From JBGOTP01 sp041476545 (lineage in GTDB: Bacteria > Acidobacteriota > Vicinamibacteria > Vicinamibacterales > CAVVIG01), in NCBI GenBank assembly GCA_041476545.1, contig JBGOTP010000009.1:1-31214 (forward strand): DNA of 31,214 bases, written 5' to 3'. The translations under genes and the position numbers were made by a program. Position 1 is the first letter of the stretch. Each line of letters starts with the position of its first letter. The notes beneath the pieces are model-generated. The model was given only the letters and a program-made list of their open reading frames with translations, was not told the DNA's origin and did no database searches. Of this stretch, positions 7,810 through 14,917 are shown in pieces.

Positions 7810-8040
7810 CTAGTCGGCGAATTTCTCCAGATCCTTGTCGTCGGCGCCTGGCAGCAGGTCGAAGAAGGCATCAAGGCTGCGATCGAGCGCGCGCCGAAGC
7901 TGAGGGACGGTGCCGTCGATCGTATGAAGCGTGAGGGCGGCGGTCGAGCCGTCGGCGAGTTGCATCTTCGCGTCCTCGAGATCCTTCAGCGATCCCTCGG
8001 GAATCAGACGAACACCGTAGACAAGTGTGTAGCGGGCCAT
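7810..8040 (-). CDS. Small hypothetical protein
   Basis: The 76-residue product is acidic (ending LPGADDKDLEKFAD) with a plausible beta-alpha pattern: a strand-like start ARYTLVYGVRLIP, then a helical ALDRSLDAFFDLL segment. Codon use is GC-rich in third positions and no competing gene covers this strand. ATG at 8040 lies 59 bp from the divergent metallo-hydrolase start. No clear ribosome-binding site is seen; a run of C residues precedes the ATG on the coding strand. I do not recognise a family. The gene ends 6 bp from a double-palindrome repeat. Confidence 0.55.
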   Translation of the reverse strand: MARYTLVYGVRLIPEGSLKDLEDAKMQLADGSTAALTLHTIDGTVPQLRRALDRSLDAFFDLLPGADDKDLEKFAD

Positions 8041-8098
8041 TGGGGGGATTGTACAGGGTCAAGGGCTGAGGGCTAAGGGCGCTGTCGGGGAGGTTCAC

Positions 8099-9130
8099 GT
8101 GAAGACAAACATCGTCAGGATGACCGTGGCGGGATGCCTGGTTCTTGGACTTGGCGCGGCGACACTGCTCGGACAAGCCACTGCGAACACCGCGGAGGCG
8201 CATCGGGCTGCCGCGAAGGCGGCTGCGGGAAACGATCATCCCGGCTTGCTCGCCGCCTTGTGCCCCGATCCGGCGGCGCGAGGCGCCGCTCCCGCACGCG
8301 GACGCGCGGCCGCAGGACAGCGTGGCCAGGCACCCGCAGCCGCTGCAGCTCCACGGCCGGCTCCTCCCCGCGATCAGTGGCACGCCGAGCCGGTCAAAGT
8401 GTTCGACAACCTCTATTGGCTCGGACAGACGGAATTCTCGGTCTGGGCCGTCACCACATCCGCCGGCATCATCGTCATCGACACGATCTTCGACTACTCG
8501 GTCGAGGACGAAGTGGTCGGCGGCATGAAGAAACTGGGCCTCGACCCGGCGAACATCAAGTACGTGATCGTCAGCCACGGACACGGCGATCATTCCGGCG
8601 GCGCGAAGTTTCTTCAGGATACGTTCCACGCGCGCGTGCTCCTGTCCGAAAAGGACTGGCAACTCCTCGAGCGCAGCAACGGCACGCGGCCGACTCGCGA
8701 CATGGTGGTCACCGACGGACAGAAGCTCACGCTCGGCGACACGACGCTGACGATATACATCACGCCGGGGCATACGGAAGGAACCATCTCGACGATTATC
8801 CCGGTGAAAGATCGCGGAACTCCGCACGTGATGGCCGAGTGGGGCGGCACGCTCATCGGCGGACTGCGCACGCCAGAGGGCTTTCAGACCTACATCAACT
8901 CAGCCGAACGCTTCCGCGACGTCGCTGCGAAAGCGGGCGCCGAGGGCATCCTCTCCAACCACACCAACTACGACGGATCGAAGATCAAGCTGCCGGCGGT
9001 GCTCAATCGCAAGACCGGCGATCCGAATCCGTACCTGATTGGGACCGATGCCGTGCAGCGATATCTCACCGTGGCGGATGAGTGCGCGAAGGCTGGACAG
9101 GCGGAGTTGATCGCGCAGAATCCGCGTTGA
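8099..9130 (+). CDS. Exported metallo-beta-lactamase-fold hydrolase (subclass B3-like)
   Basis: The 343-residue protein starts at GTG 8099, preceded by GGGGAGG at 8087-8093. A signal sequence of about 28 residues (hydrophobic CLVLGLGAATLLGQA) points to export. An Ala/Pro/Arg-rich linker follows to about residue 90. The fold then carries the metal ligands HGHGDH (160-165), His 225 in TPGHTEGT and His 288 in SNHTNYDG, the layout of subclass B3-like enzymes. All expected ligands are present, so it should be active, but the substrate is open: many such proteins are not beta-lactamases. It sits alone, between two inverted copies of a double-palindrome repeat. Confidence 0.85.
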   Translation: MKTNIVRMTVAGCLVLGLGAATLLGQATANTAEAHRAAAKAAAGNDHPGLLAALCPDPAARGAAPARGRAAAGQRGQAPAAAAAPRPAPPRDQWHAEPVKVFDNLYWLGQTEFSVWAVTTSAGIIVIDTIFDYSVEDEVVGGMKKLGLDPANIKYVIVSHGHGDHSGGAKFLQDTFHARVLLSEKDWQLLERSNGTRPTRDMVVTDGQKLTLGDTTLTIYITPGHTEGTISTIIPVKDRGTPHVMAEWGGTLIGGLRTPEGFQTYINSAERFRDVAAKAGAEGILSNHTNYDGSKIKLPAVLNRKTGDPNPYLIGTDAVQRYLTVADECAKAGQAELIAQNPR

Positions 9131-9143
9131 CTGTCAGGAGTCT

Positions 9144-9193
9144 GTCCGACTAAAGTCGGACGCCACATCTGTGGGATCCGGCTTCAGCCGGAT
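9144..9193. repeat. Double-palindrome element, copy 2 (inverted)
   Basis: GTCCGACTAAAGTCGGAC (9144-9161) and ATCCGGCTTCAGCCGGAT (9176-9193) flank a symmetrical spacer GCCACATCTGTGGG. The element is the reverse complement of copy 1 with one substitution and a one-base length difference. It lies between the convergent metallo-hydrolase and CCA-adding enzyme genes. Confidence 0.9.
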
Positions 9194-9222
9194 TGCCGCC
9201 GGAGCGGCAGAACGAGACGCTC

Positions 9223-10569
9223 TCACAGTAGCTGCCTGGCCGCGGCGATGGCTTCTCCGATCGTCGTCACCGCTCCATCCATCTGCTGCTCGTAGATCGC
9301 TTTCAGAATTTCTCCCACGCGCGGTCCTGATTTCACGCCAAGCTCCAGCAGGTGTCGTCCGAGCAGAATCGGCGCGGGCGGACGATGCTCGACGCCGAGT
9401 CTTCGCGCGCGGTCCAGAAACCAGTCCATGGCGTCGCAGTTGAAGACGCCCGGCGCGCGGCCAAGACAATCCGACTTGGCCAGCCGCGCGAGCAGCTCCA
9501 TGTCCACTTTGTGCGCGAGGCGCCGGAACGCGCCATCGCCAACCTCGTCCTTCACCTTGAACCACATGCCCGGCTTCAGGTGCTGGGCGGTCATGCCGAG
9601 CACCTGCCGGCGGAGGTCGTATCCGTCGAGCGAGTGCAGGTTCAATCGATCCAGGAACGCCGTGGCCGGCGCGACGCCCTGTTCTTCGTGATCGATGGAC
9701 CGGATTCGGCCGTCGACAAACGCGGTCGTTGCCGGCTTGCCGAAATCGTGGCAGACCGCGCCGAGCATGATCGCGAGCTGCTGTGGCCTAGGCAAGTCAT
9801 CAATGCGAGTCCGCGCCTGATCGACGACCTGCAGCGTATGAACCCAGACGTCACCTTCTGGATGCCACTCTGGCTCCTGCACGCATCCCACGAGCGCGCC
9901 CAGCTCGGGAAACAGCCTATCCACGACGCCGAGATCCCGCGCGAGCGCAAAGCCGATCGACGGCTTGTCTGCCAGCAGCAGCTTTTCGAACTCGCCCCAC
10001 ACCCGCTCGGCGGGGAGATCGTCGAGCGGAATCGTCCGGCACAGTGCGCGGCTCTCCTCGTCGAGCGTCAGCTGGAAGCGCGCGGCGAACTGCACGGCCC
10101 GCAGCACTCTCAGGCTGTCGTCGGGGAACGTCTTCGGATCGACCACGCGCAGCCGGCGCTGCTCGAGATCCTCGCGACCGTTGAACGGGTCGAGATATTC
10201 GTCCGTGAGGGGATCCCATGAGATCGCGTTCACGGTGAAGTCGCGGCGTCGCGCGGCTTGCTCAACGGTCATCGTCGGATCGCCCTCGATCTCGAATCCC
10301 CGGTGCCCGCGTCCCGCTTTTGACTCGCGCCTGGGTAGCGAGACGTCGATCTCGCCAAGCTTGTACACCTGGAAGCTCTCGCCGACGGCTTCGATGCGTC
10401 CAAACGACTCGAGGATCGTGCGGAGCCGGTCCGGCGGGAGTCCGAATGCTTCGATGTCGATGTCTTTCGAGTGGCCGCCGAGCAGGCGGTCGCGAGTCCA
10501 GCCGCCGACAATGAGCGCACGGCCGCCGGCGTCGCGGACAGCGGCCGCGATGTCTCGAGCGCGATCCAT
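9223..10569 (-). CDS. cca: CCA-adding enzyme / tRNA nucleotidyltransferase with HD domain
   Basis: The 448-residue protein has the nucleotidyltransferase head GGWTRDRLLGGHSKDIDIEAFG, with catalytic carboxylates in DID, then RRDFTVNAIS and the arginine-rich RVLRAVQFAARF that binds nucleotides in class II CCA enzymes. A C-terminal HD-like region follows (VHTLQVVDQ, CHDFGKP, IDHEEQGV). The enzyme adds or repairs the 3' CCA of tRNAs; the HD region may act as a phosphohydrolase. The usual GGxVRD motif reads GGWTRD here. I choose ATG at 10569 because it follows the SDR stop by 4 bp and the conserved core begins soon after; an upstream in-frame extension overlaps the SDR gene. It is the last gene of a six-gene minus-strand run. 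Confidence 0.88.
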   Translation of the reverse strand: MDRARDIAAAVRDAGGRALIVGGWTRDRLLGGHSKDIDIEAFGLPPDRLRTILESFGRIEAVGESFQVYKLGEIDVSLPRRESKAGRGHRGFEIEGDPTMTVEQAARRRDFTVNAISWDPLTDEYLDPFNGREDLEQRRLRVVDPKTFPDDSLRVLRAVQFAARFQLTLDEESRALCRTIPLDDLPAERVWGEFEKLLLADKPSIGFALARDLGVVDRLFPELGALVGCVQEPEWHPEGDVWVHTLQVVDQARTRIDDLPRPQQLAIMLGAVCHDFGKPATTAFVDGRIRSIDHEEQGVAPATAFLDRLNLHSLDGYDLRRQVLGMTAQHLKPGMWFKVKDEVGDGAFRRLAHKVDMELLARLAKSDCLGRAPGVFNCDAMDWFLDRARRLGVEHRPPAPILLGRHLLELGVKSGPRVGEILKAIYEQQMDGAVTTIGEAIAAARQLL

Positions 10570-10573
10570 GGGA

Positions 10574-11365
10574 TCAGGCAGTGACAGGTTTCCGTCCCCA
10601 CTTCTTGACGAGGCGATCGCAGAGGCCGGGCGCAAACGCATTCAGCCATACCAGGCCGCGCGCTTTCCAGTACGGAAACACCTCGGGCACCGGGTGCTGA
10701 ATGGCCCGAGCGATGGCATCTGCCACCGCGTCGGCGGACTGGTGCGGTCCCCTGGCTTCGGTCCTGAATCCTGACGCGTCTGTCATGACGTCGAAGAACT
10801 CGGTTTCGGTGGCGATGGGGTAGACGACGCTGACATGAATTCCCGACCCGCGCACCTCGGCGCGCACACACTCGGCAAGGCCCACCTGTGCGAATTTGGT
10901 CGCCGAGTACGCGCCCATGTAGGGAACACCACGCTTTCCCACGATCGACGAGACGACCACGATGTGTCCCCGGTCGCGTTGACGGAAGTGCGGGAGCGCA
11001 GCGCGCATGGCGTGGTAGGTGCCGAGGTAGTTCACGTCGAGGAGTTGCTGCATCTGCGCGGGTGCGATCGTATCGATGGTCCCGTAGATGCCGAATCCCG
11101 CGTTGCACATCATGACGTCGAGATGCCCGAAGCGTTCGATCGCTCGGGCAACGAACGTCCGCATATCGGCCTCGCGTGTCACATCGGCCACGACAGGGAG
11201 CGCCTGTCCTCCATGTCTGGCGATCTCGTCCGCAACCCGATCGAGGCGGTCCTGGCGTCGCCCGCAGATGGCGAGCGCTGCGCCGTCGCGAGCGAGTCGC
11301 AGCGCCGTGGCACGTCCAATGCCGGCCGAACCGCCCGTGATGGCGATCACTCGATGCTCAGTCAT
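10574..11365 (-). CDS. Short-chain dehydrogenase/reductase (SDR)
   Basis: The 263-residue product is a classical SDR: cofactor motif TGGSAGIG (10-17), a basic GRR after the second strand that favours NADP(H), NAG (88-90), catalytic Ser near 139-140, and YSATK with Tyr 153 and Lys 157. A C-terminal extension with a hydrophobic stretch (KARGLVWLNAFAPGLCDRLVKKWG) could associate with the membrane. The substrate is not readable. ATG at 11365 overlaps the proline dehydrogenase stop in an ATGA, so translation is coupled. Placed with acyltransferase and proline dehydrogenase genes, a lipid or small-aldehyde substrate is possible but not shown. Confidence 0.88.
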   Translation of the reverse strand: MTEHRVIAITGGSAGIGRATALRLARDGAALAICGRRQDRLDRVADEIARHGGQALPVVADVTREADMRTFVARAIERFGHLDVMMCNAGFGIYGTIDTIAPAQMQQLLDVNYLGTYHAMRAALPHFRQRDRGHIVVVSSIVGKRGVPYMGAYSATKFAQVGLAECVRAEVRGSGIHVSVVYPIATETEFFDVMTDASGFRTEARGPHQSADAVADAIARAIQHPVPEVFPYWKARGLVWLNAFAPGLCDRLVKKWGRKPVTA

Positions 11366-12297
11366 GCCTGTCGTTCGCGGACAATGCCGCGCCACACGAA
11401 GACGATATTCGCGGGCCGTTCGCCAAGGCGCCGCATGAAGTACGGAAACCACTGCCGCCCGAACGGGATGTACACGCGGACGCGATAACCTTCCTTCACA
11501 AGCGCCGTCTGAAGGTCGCGACGGATCCCGTACAGCATCTGAAACTCGAAGCGGTCGGAGGCGATGCGGTGGCTGGCGGCGAAACGCTTCGCGTGATCGA
11601 TGATGGCGGGGTCGTGGGTGGCGAGGGCCGGATAGGATCCTTCGCGCAACAGGACTTCGAGGAGGCGGATGTAGGCGGCGTCCACGTCGCCCTTGTTCGG
11701 ATAGGCCACGTCCTTCGATTCGGCGTACGCCCCCTTCACCAGGCGGACCCTGACCCCGAGCCCGATCATGCGCCGGATGTCCGCGTCGGTGCGATAGAGA
11801 TCCGCCTGCAGGACGACGCCAATCTGGCGGTACTCCTGCTGCCAGAGCGTGTCGACGATGTCGAGCGTGACGGCGGTGTACGGCGAGTTCTCCATGTCGA
11901 TGCGGATGAAGAATCCCTCGGCGCGATCGAGAATTCGGCGCAGGTTGTCCACGGCCGTCGCGCGATCGACATCGAGTCCGATCTGCGTCAGCTTGAGCGA
12001 CAGATTCCGGCCGATGCCCGACTGGAGGACGGCGTCGATGACCTGCAGGTACTCCCGGGTCGCCGCCTCGGCTCCGGCGAGCGTGGTAATCCCTTCGCCG
12101 AGGTAGTCGAGCGTGTCGAGGAGGCCCTGCGCTTCGACGCGCCGCGCCGCGTCGATGGCTTCGGCGACGGTTTCTCCGGCGATGAATCGGCGCGCAAAAC
12201 TCGACGGCTCCCGCATGCCGTACCGGGCCGCCAGGTTCTTGAGGACGCCGCTGCGCGCGAGGAAATGAAAAAAAGTCTTGGAGACGATCTCGATCAT
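11362..12297 (-). CDS. Proline dehydrogenase (monofunctional, FAD)
   Basis: The 311-residue protein matches the PutA/PRODH barrel at the length of single-domain bacterial enzymes. Visible signatures are KLTQIGLDVD, IRIDMEN, VVLQADLYRTDAD, RLVKGAYAESKDVAYPNK, ATHDPAIIDHA, FEFQMLYGIRRDLQ and the C-terminal YFMRRLGERPANIVF, whose arginines bind the proline carboxylate. It oxidises proline to pyrroline-5-carboxylate and passes electrons to the respiratory chain, probably at the membrane face. No P5C dehydrogenase lies nearby. The gene begins 7 bp after the acyltransferase stop and overlaps the SDR start, so it is in one operon with both. Confidence 0.92.
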   Translation of the reverse strand: MIEIVSKTFFHFLARSGVLKNLAARYGMREPSSFARRFIAGETVAEAIDAARRVEAQGLLDTLDYLGEGITTLAGAEAATREYLQVIDAVLQSGIGRNLSLKLTQIGLDVDRATAVDNLRRILDRAEGFFIRIDMENSPYTAVTLDIVDTLWQQEYRQIGVVLQADLYRTDADIRRMIGLGVRVRLVKGAYAESKDVAYPNKGDVDAAYIRLLEVLLREGSYPALATHDPAIIDHAKRFAASHRIASDRFEFQMLYGIRRDLQTALVKEGYRVRVYIPFGRQWFPYFMRRLGERPANIVFVWRGIVRERQA

Positions 12298-12304
12298 GGA
12301 CGCG

Positions 12305-13435
12305 TCAATGCGTCCGGCCGGGTGTCACGAGCAGATGTTCGATGGTCCGTCCGTAGTACCGGAGCACGCTACGCTCGCGCACGCGAAACCGGCCGCGCTC
12401 CAGCACGATGATGCCACGCGCCACGAGTGGCTCGGCCGCTTCCTCGATCGCCTGGCGTCCGCTCATCACGGCGAGGTTGGCCCGCTTGGCCGAGAGTTCT
12501 TCGACGAGGCGATCGATGCGCGACTCGAGATCCCGGCGCGTGATGGAGGGGCGCATCGCGGCCGCGAAGACGGCCGTCGGCAGGACCTTGTAGAGCGCAC
12601 CGATGCGGTTGCGCACGAGGCGTGTCAGCGCCAGCACCTCGGTTCGTGCATGCGGATTGTAGTCGGCGGCGGCAATCGGTGCGCCGAAGGTGACGAACGC
12701 CCGCGAGCGGTACCCCACGGCGTAGCGGAACATCTCGGCCAGTTCACGTCTGAAGGGTCGCTGAGACTTCTTCACTCGCTGCTTGGCGAGAATGCGATCC
12801 TCGAGCACGAGATCGTAGGCGATGGCGGTGGGAATGATCACGAGATCGGAACGTCCCGCGGTCAGGGCTGCATGAATGAGGCCCGTCTTGGCCGGCTTCA
12901 GTTCGCCGCTGTAGCTGCGTCCGCCTTCGGGATAGAAGAAGAGGTCGTGTTCCTTGAGCGTCTCCGCGATGTAGGCCTTCAGCGTCACCAGGTACGCCGG
13001 GTCCTTGGTGTTGCGCCGAATCGGAATGGCGCCCGTGATGTGCCGTTGCACGAGGCCGAGCGCGCCGCCGAAGAGATTGATCCCCGCCGCGATGAGCGGC
13101 GGGCGGATGCCGTTGTCGTCGAGCACCAGCGGCTCGACGAGATAGTCGGTGTGGCTCTTGTGGTTCGACGCGTAGACGATCCGGTGGCCGCGCGCGGCCG
13201 CGATCACGTGGTGGATATTTTCGTGCTTGCGCTCGATCTTGCGAAGAATGGGATAGAGCGGATGCTGCAGCGCGCGGTACATCCGGTGCCGCTGCGTCGT
13301 CCGCATTTCGTCCAGGTAGCCGTTGATGCGCTCGAGCGCCCGAACGCCGCGTTCTCCGCGGGATCCCGAGTTGCCCTGCAGGTACTTCATGACCTCCTGC
13401 CGGGACAAAACGGCCTGGGCGATGTCATCCATCAT
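12305..13435 (-). CDS. Glycerol-3-phosphate acyltransferase, PlsB-like
   Basis: The 376-residue protein shows the four acyltransferase blocks of the PlsB/GPAT family: NHKSHTDYLV, GAIPIRRNTKDPAYL, FYPEGGRSYSGELKPAKTG and VIIPTAIAYD. It would acylate position 1 of glycerol-3-phosphate, the first step of phospholipid synthesis, at the inner membrane. It is much shorter than the roughly 800-residue E. coli PlsB and resembles the catalytic domain alone. The C-terminal 120 residues are helical and unassigned. Two adjacent ATG codons (13435, 13432) begin the conserved part; the longer open frame upstream overlaps a repeat and is unlikely to be coding. It is followed by proline dehydrogenase 7 bp away. 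Confidence 0.85.
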   Translation of the reverse strand: MMDDIAQAVLSRQEVMKYLQGNSGSRGERGVRALERINGYLDEMRTTQRHRMYRALQHPLYPILRKIERKHENIHHVIAAARGHRIVYASNHKSHTDYLVEPLVLDDNGIRPPLIAAGINLFGGALGLVQRHITGAIPIRRNTKDPAYLVTLKAYIAETLKEHDLFFYPEGGRSYSGELKPAKTGLIHAALTAGRSDLVIIPTAIAYDLVLEDRILAKQRVKKSQRPFRRELAEMFRYAVGYRSRAFVTFGAPIAAADYNPHARTEVLALTRLVRNRIGALYKVLPTAVFAAAMRPSITRRDLESRIDRLVEELSAKRANLAVMSGRQAIEEAAEPLVARGIIVLERGRFRVRERSVLRYYGRTIEHLLVTPGRTH

Positions 13436-13501
13436 GGGCTGGTCCGGAATATAGCATGGTGGACCAGCGGGTCGGGCCCCATTGCGTCGGTGGGCAGGGT
13501 C

Positions 13502-13530
13502 CTCGTAGTGCAGGCCTTCAGGCCTGCACT
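13502..13530. repeat. GCAGGCC palindrome overlapping the isocitrate dehydrogenase 3' end
   Basis: Arms AGTGCAGGCC (13507-13516) and GGCCTGCACT (13521-13530) enclose a TTCA loop. With the left flank CTCGT it matches the ends of the 3994-4133 cluster. The stop codon of the dehydrogenase (complement 13518-13520) lies in the loop, so the last codons and stop come from the repeat. Confidence 0.85.
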
Positions 13531-14519
13531 GCGGCGCACAGCGCGTCGGCGAACGCGGACGTCGAGGCGTGCCCGCCAAGATCGCGGGTGCGCACCGGGC
13601 CCGCGAGTACGCCGTTCAGCGCCGTCATGATCCGGTCCGCGGCCGCGCCTTCGTCGATGTGTCGGAGCATCATGACGGCGGAGAGGAGGAGCGCGGTCGG
13701 GTTCGCGAGATTCTTGCCGGCAATGTCCGGCGCGCTGCCGTGCACGGCTTCGAACACGGCCGACTCGACGCCAAGGTTGGCGGCGCCGACCACGCCGAGC
13801 CCTCCCACCAGGCCCGCGCAGAGATCCGACACGATGTCGCCGTACAGATTGGGCATCACGAGGACGTCGAACTGCTCGGGAGTCATCACAAGGTGCATGC
13901 AGGCGGCATCCACAATCTTCTCGTCGTACGTGATGGCCGGGTACTCCCGCGCGACGGTGCGTGCGCACTCGAGAAACAGACCATCGCTGAGCTTCATGAT
14001 GTTTGCTTTGTGAATGGCGGTGACGCGCTTGCGGCCACGACGGCGCGCATGCTCGAACGCGAACCGCGCGATTCGCGTGGAGGCGCGCTCGGTGATGATC
14101 TTCAGGCTCTCGACCACGCCCGGCACCACCTCGTGCTCGAGGCCGGCATACAGGTCTTCGGTGTTCTCCCGCACGATGACGAGGTCCACGCCCTGGAATC
14201 GCCCACAGACCCCCGGCAGGTTCCAGACGGGCCGGAGGTTCGCGAACAGGTCGAGCGCCTTGCGGAGACCGACGTTCACGCTGGTGAAGCCGTCCCCAAT
14301 CGGCGTCGTGACGGGACCTTTCAACGCGATCCGATTGCGGCGGATCGACGCGATGAGATCCACGGGCAGGGCGTGACCGGTGCGTTCGAACGCGGTCACC
14401 CCCGCCTCGTGTCGCTCCCATTCGATCGCGACGCCCGCGGCGGACAGCACGTGGAGCACGGCGTCCGTGACCTCCGGCCCGATGCCGTCGCCGGGGATCA
14501 GGGTGATGGTGTGTGTCAT
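13518..14519 (-). CDS. NAD-type isocitrate dehydrogenase (isocitrate/isopropylmalate dehydrogenase family)
   Basis: The 333-residue protein is a beta-decarboxylating dehydrogenase: LIPGDGIGPEV at the start, VRENTEDLYAGLEHEV, the substrate-loop IHKANIMKLSDGLFLECAR, VMPNLYGDIVSDLCAGLVGG and EAVHGSAPDIAGKNLANPTA. The RENTEDLYAG and HKANIMK wording is that of NAD-linked isocitrate dehydrogenases, including mitochondrial IDH3, rather than of LeuB; homoisocitrate dehydrogenase is a close alternative. It converts isocitrate to 2-oxoglutarate in the TCA cycle. ATG at 14519 lies 2 bp after the upstream membrane-protein stop. The extreme C-terminus (AAVQA and stop) is encoded by a palindromic repeat. 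Confidence 0.87.
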   Translation of the reverse strand: MTHTITLIPGDGIGPEVTDAVLHVLSAAGVAIEWERHEAGVTAFERTGHALPVDLIASIRRNRIALKGPVTTPIGDGFTSVNVGLRKALDLFANLRPVWNLPGVCGRFQGVDLVIVRENTEDLYAGLEHEVVPGVVESLKIITERASTRIARFAFEHARRRGRKRVTAIHKANIMKLSDGLFLECARTVAREYPAITYDEKIVDAACMHLVMTPEQFDVLVMPNLYGDIVSDLCAGLVGGLGVVGAANLGVESAVFEAVHGSAPDIAGKNLANPTALLLSAVMMLRHIDEGAAADRIMTALNGVLAGPVRTRDLGGHASTSAFADALCAAVQA

Positions 14520-14521
14520 GC

Positions 14522-14896
14522 CTACTCGCGAGCGTACCACGCCAGCAGGATGAACCCGAGCGCGACATTGACCGTCGCCACCGACCTCGGTGTGAGCAAC
14601 GGTGTGAGCAACGTTGTGAGCATCGGTGTCAGCAACGCCGAGTGGGTGTACACGCGGGCGTACACCGTCAGCGCCGTCATCGCGAAGACGATCCCGGCGC
14701 GCACGACGAACGCGTGCGGCGGCGGTCCCATGAACTTCATCACGAAGAAACAGGCGATGATGATGGCGCCGCAAGCGGCCGCCACCGGAAAGAACTGGCC
14801 GGAAGGGTCGCCGCCGGTCGTGCGCATCAGAATCAGCATCAGTCCGCCGACCCAGACGGCCAGCGCCGCGAGCGCAAGGTAGCGGACAACGAACAT
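14522..14896 (-). CDS. Small integral membrane protein with 12-nt tandem repeat
   Basis: The 124-residue product has about four membrane segments: LALAALAVWVGGLMLILM, FPVAAACGAIIIACFFVM, AFVVRAGIVFAMTALTVYA and VATVNVALGFILLAWYA. Before the last lies a repeated TPLLTPLLT segment encoded by a 12-nt tandem repeat. The W-x-GG in the first helix recalls DUF4149/CopD-like small membrane proteins, but that is a weak resemblance. ATG at 14896 is preceded directly by GAGGAG, too close to serve as a ribosome-binding site, and by a TATAAT box ending at 14903 on this strand, so the mRNA is probably leaderless. It heads the run that leads into isocitrate dehydrogenase. Confidence 0.7.
   Translation of the reverse strand: MFVVRYLALAALAVWVGGLMLILMRTTGGDPSGQFFPVAAACGAIIIACFFVMKFMGPPPHAFVVRAGIVFAMTALTVYARVYTHSALLTPMLTTLLTPLLTPRSVATVNVALGFILLAWYARE
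14589..14636. repeat. Four 12-nt tandem repeats in the membrane-protein gene
   Basis: Units GGTGTGAGCAAC (14589-14600), the same again (14601-14612), GTTGTGAGCATC (14613-14624) and GGTGTCAGCAAC (14625-14636) stand head to tail. On the coding strand they give repeated L-T-P-L/T-type residues. The unit is a multiple of three, so copy-number change would keep the frame. Confidence 0.9.
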
Positions 14897-14902
14897 CTCC
14901 TC

Positions 14903-14910
14903 ATTATAAT
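14903..14910. promoter_or_regulatory. Palindromic bidirectional -10 box ATTATAAT
   Basis: ATTATAAT is its own reverse complement, so TATAAT reads at 14905-14910 on the plus strand and at 14908-14903 on the minus strand. The plus-strand TTG start (14918) is 7 nt beyond, and the minus-strand ATG (14896) 6 nt beyond. With usual spacing both transcripts would begin at or beside their start codons. No convincing -35 hexamer is seen on either side. Confidence 0.6.
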
Positions 14911-14917
14911 TGGCGGC

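Noticed and set aside
8057..8082. AGGGCT-like short repeats before the metallo-hydrolase gene
   Set aside because: Three or four imperfect units only; probably simple low complexity.
8099..9130. True beta-lactamase
   Set aside because: Only the fold and metal ligands are shown; substrate cannot be inferred, so no resistance claim is made.
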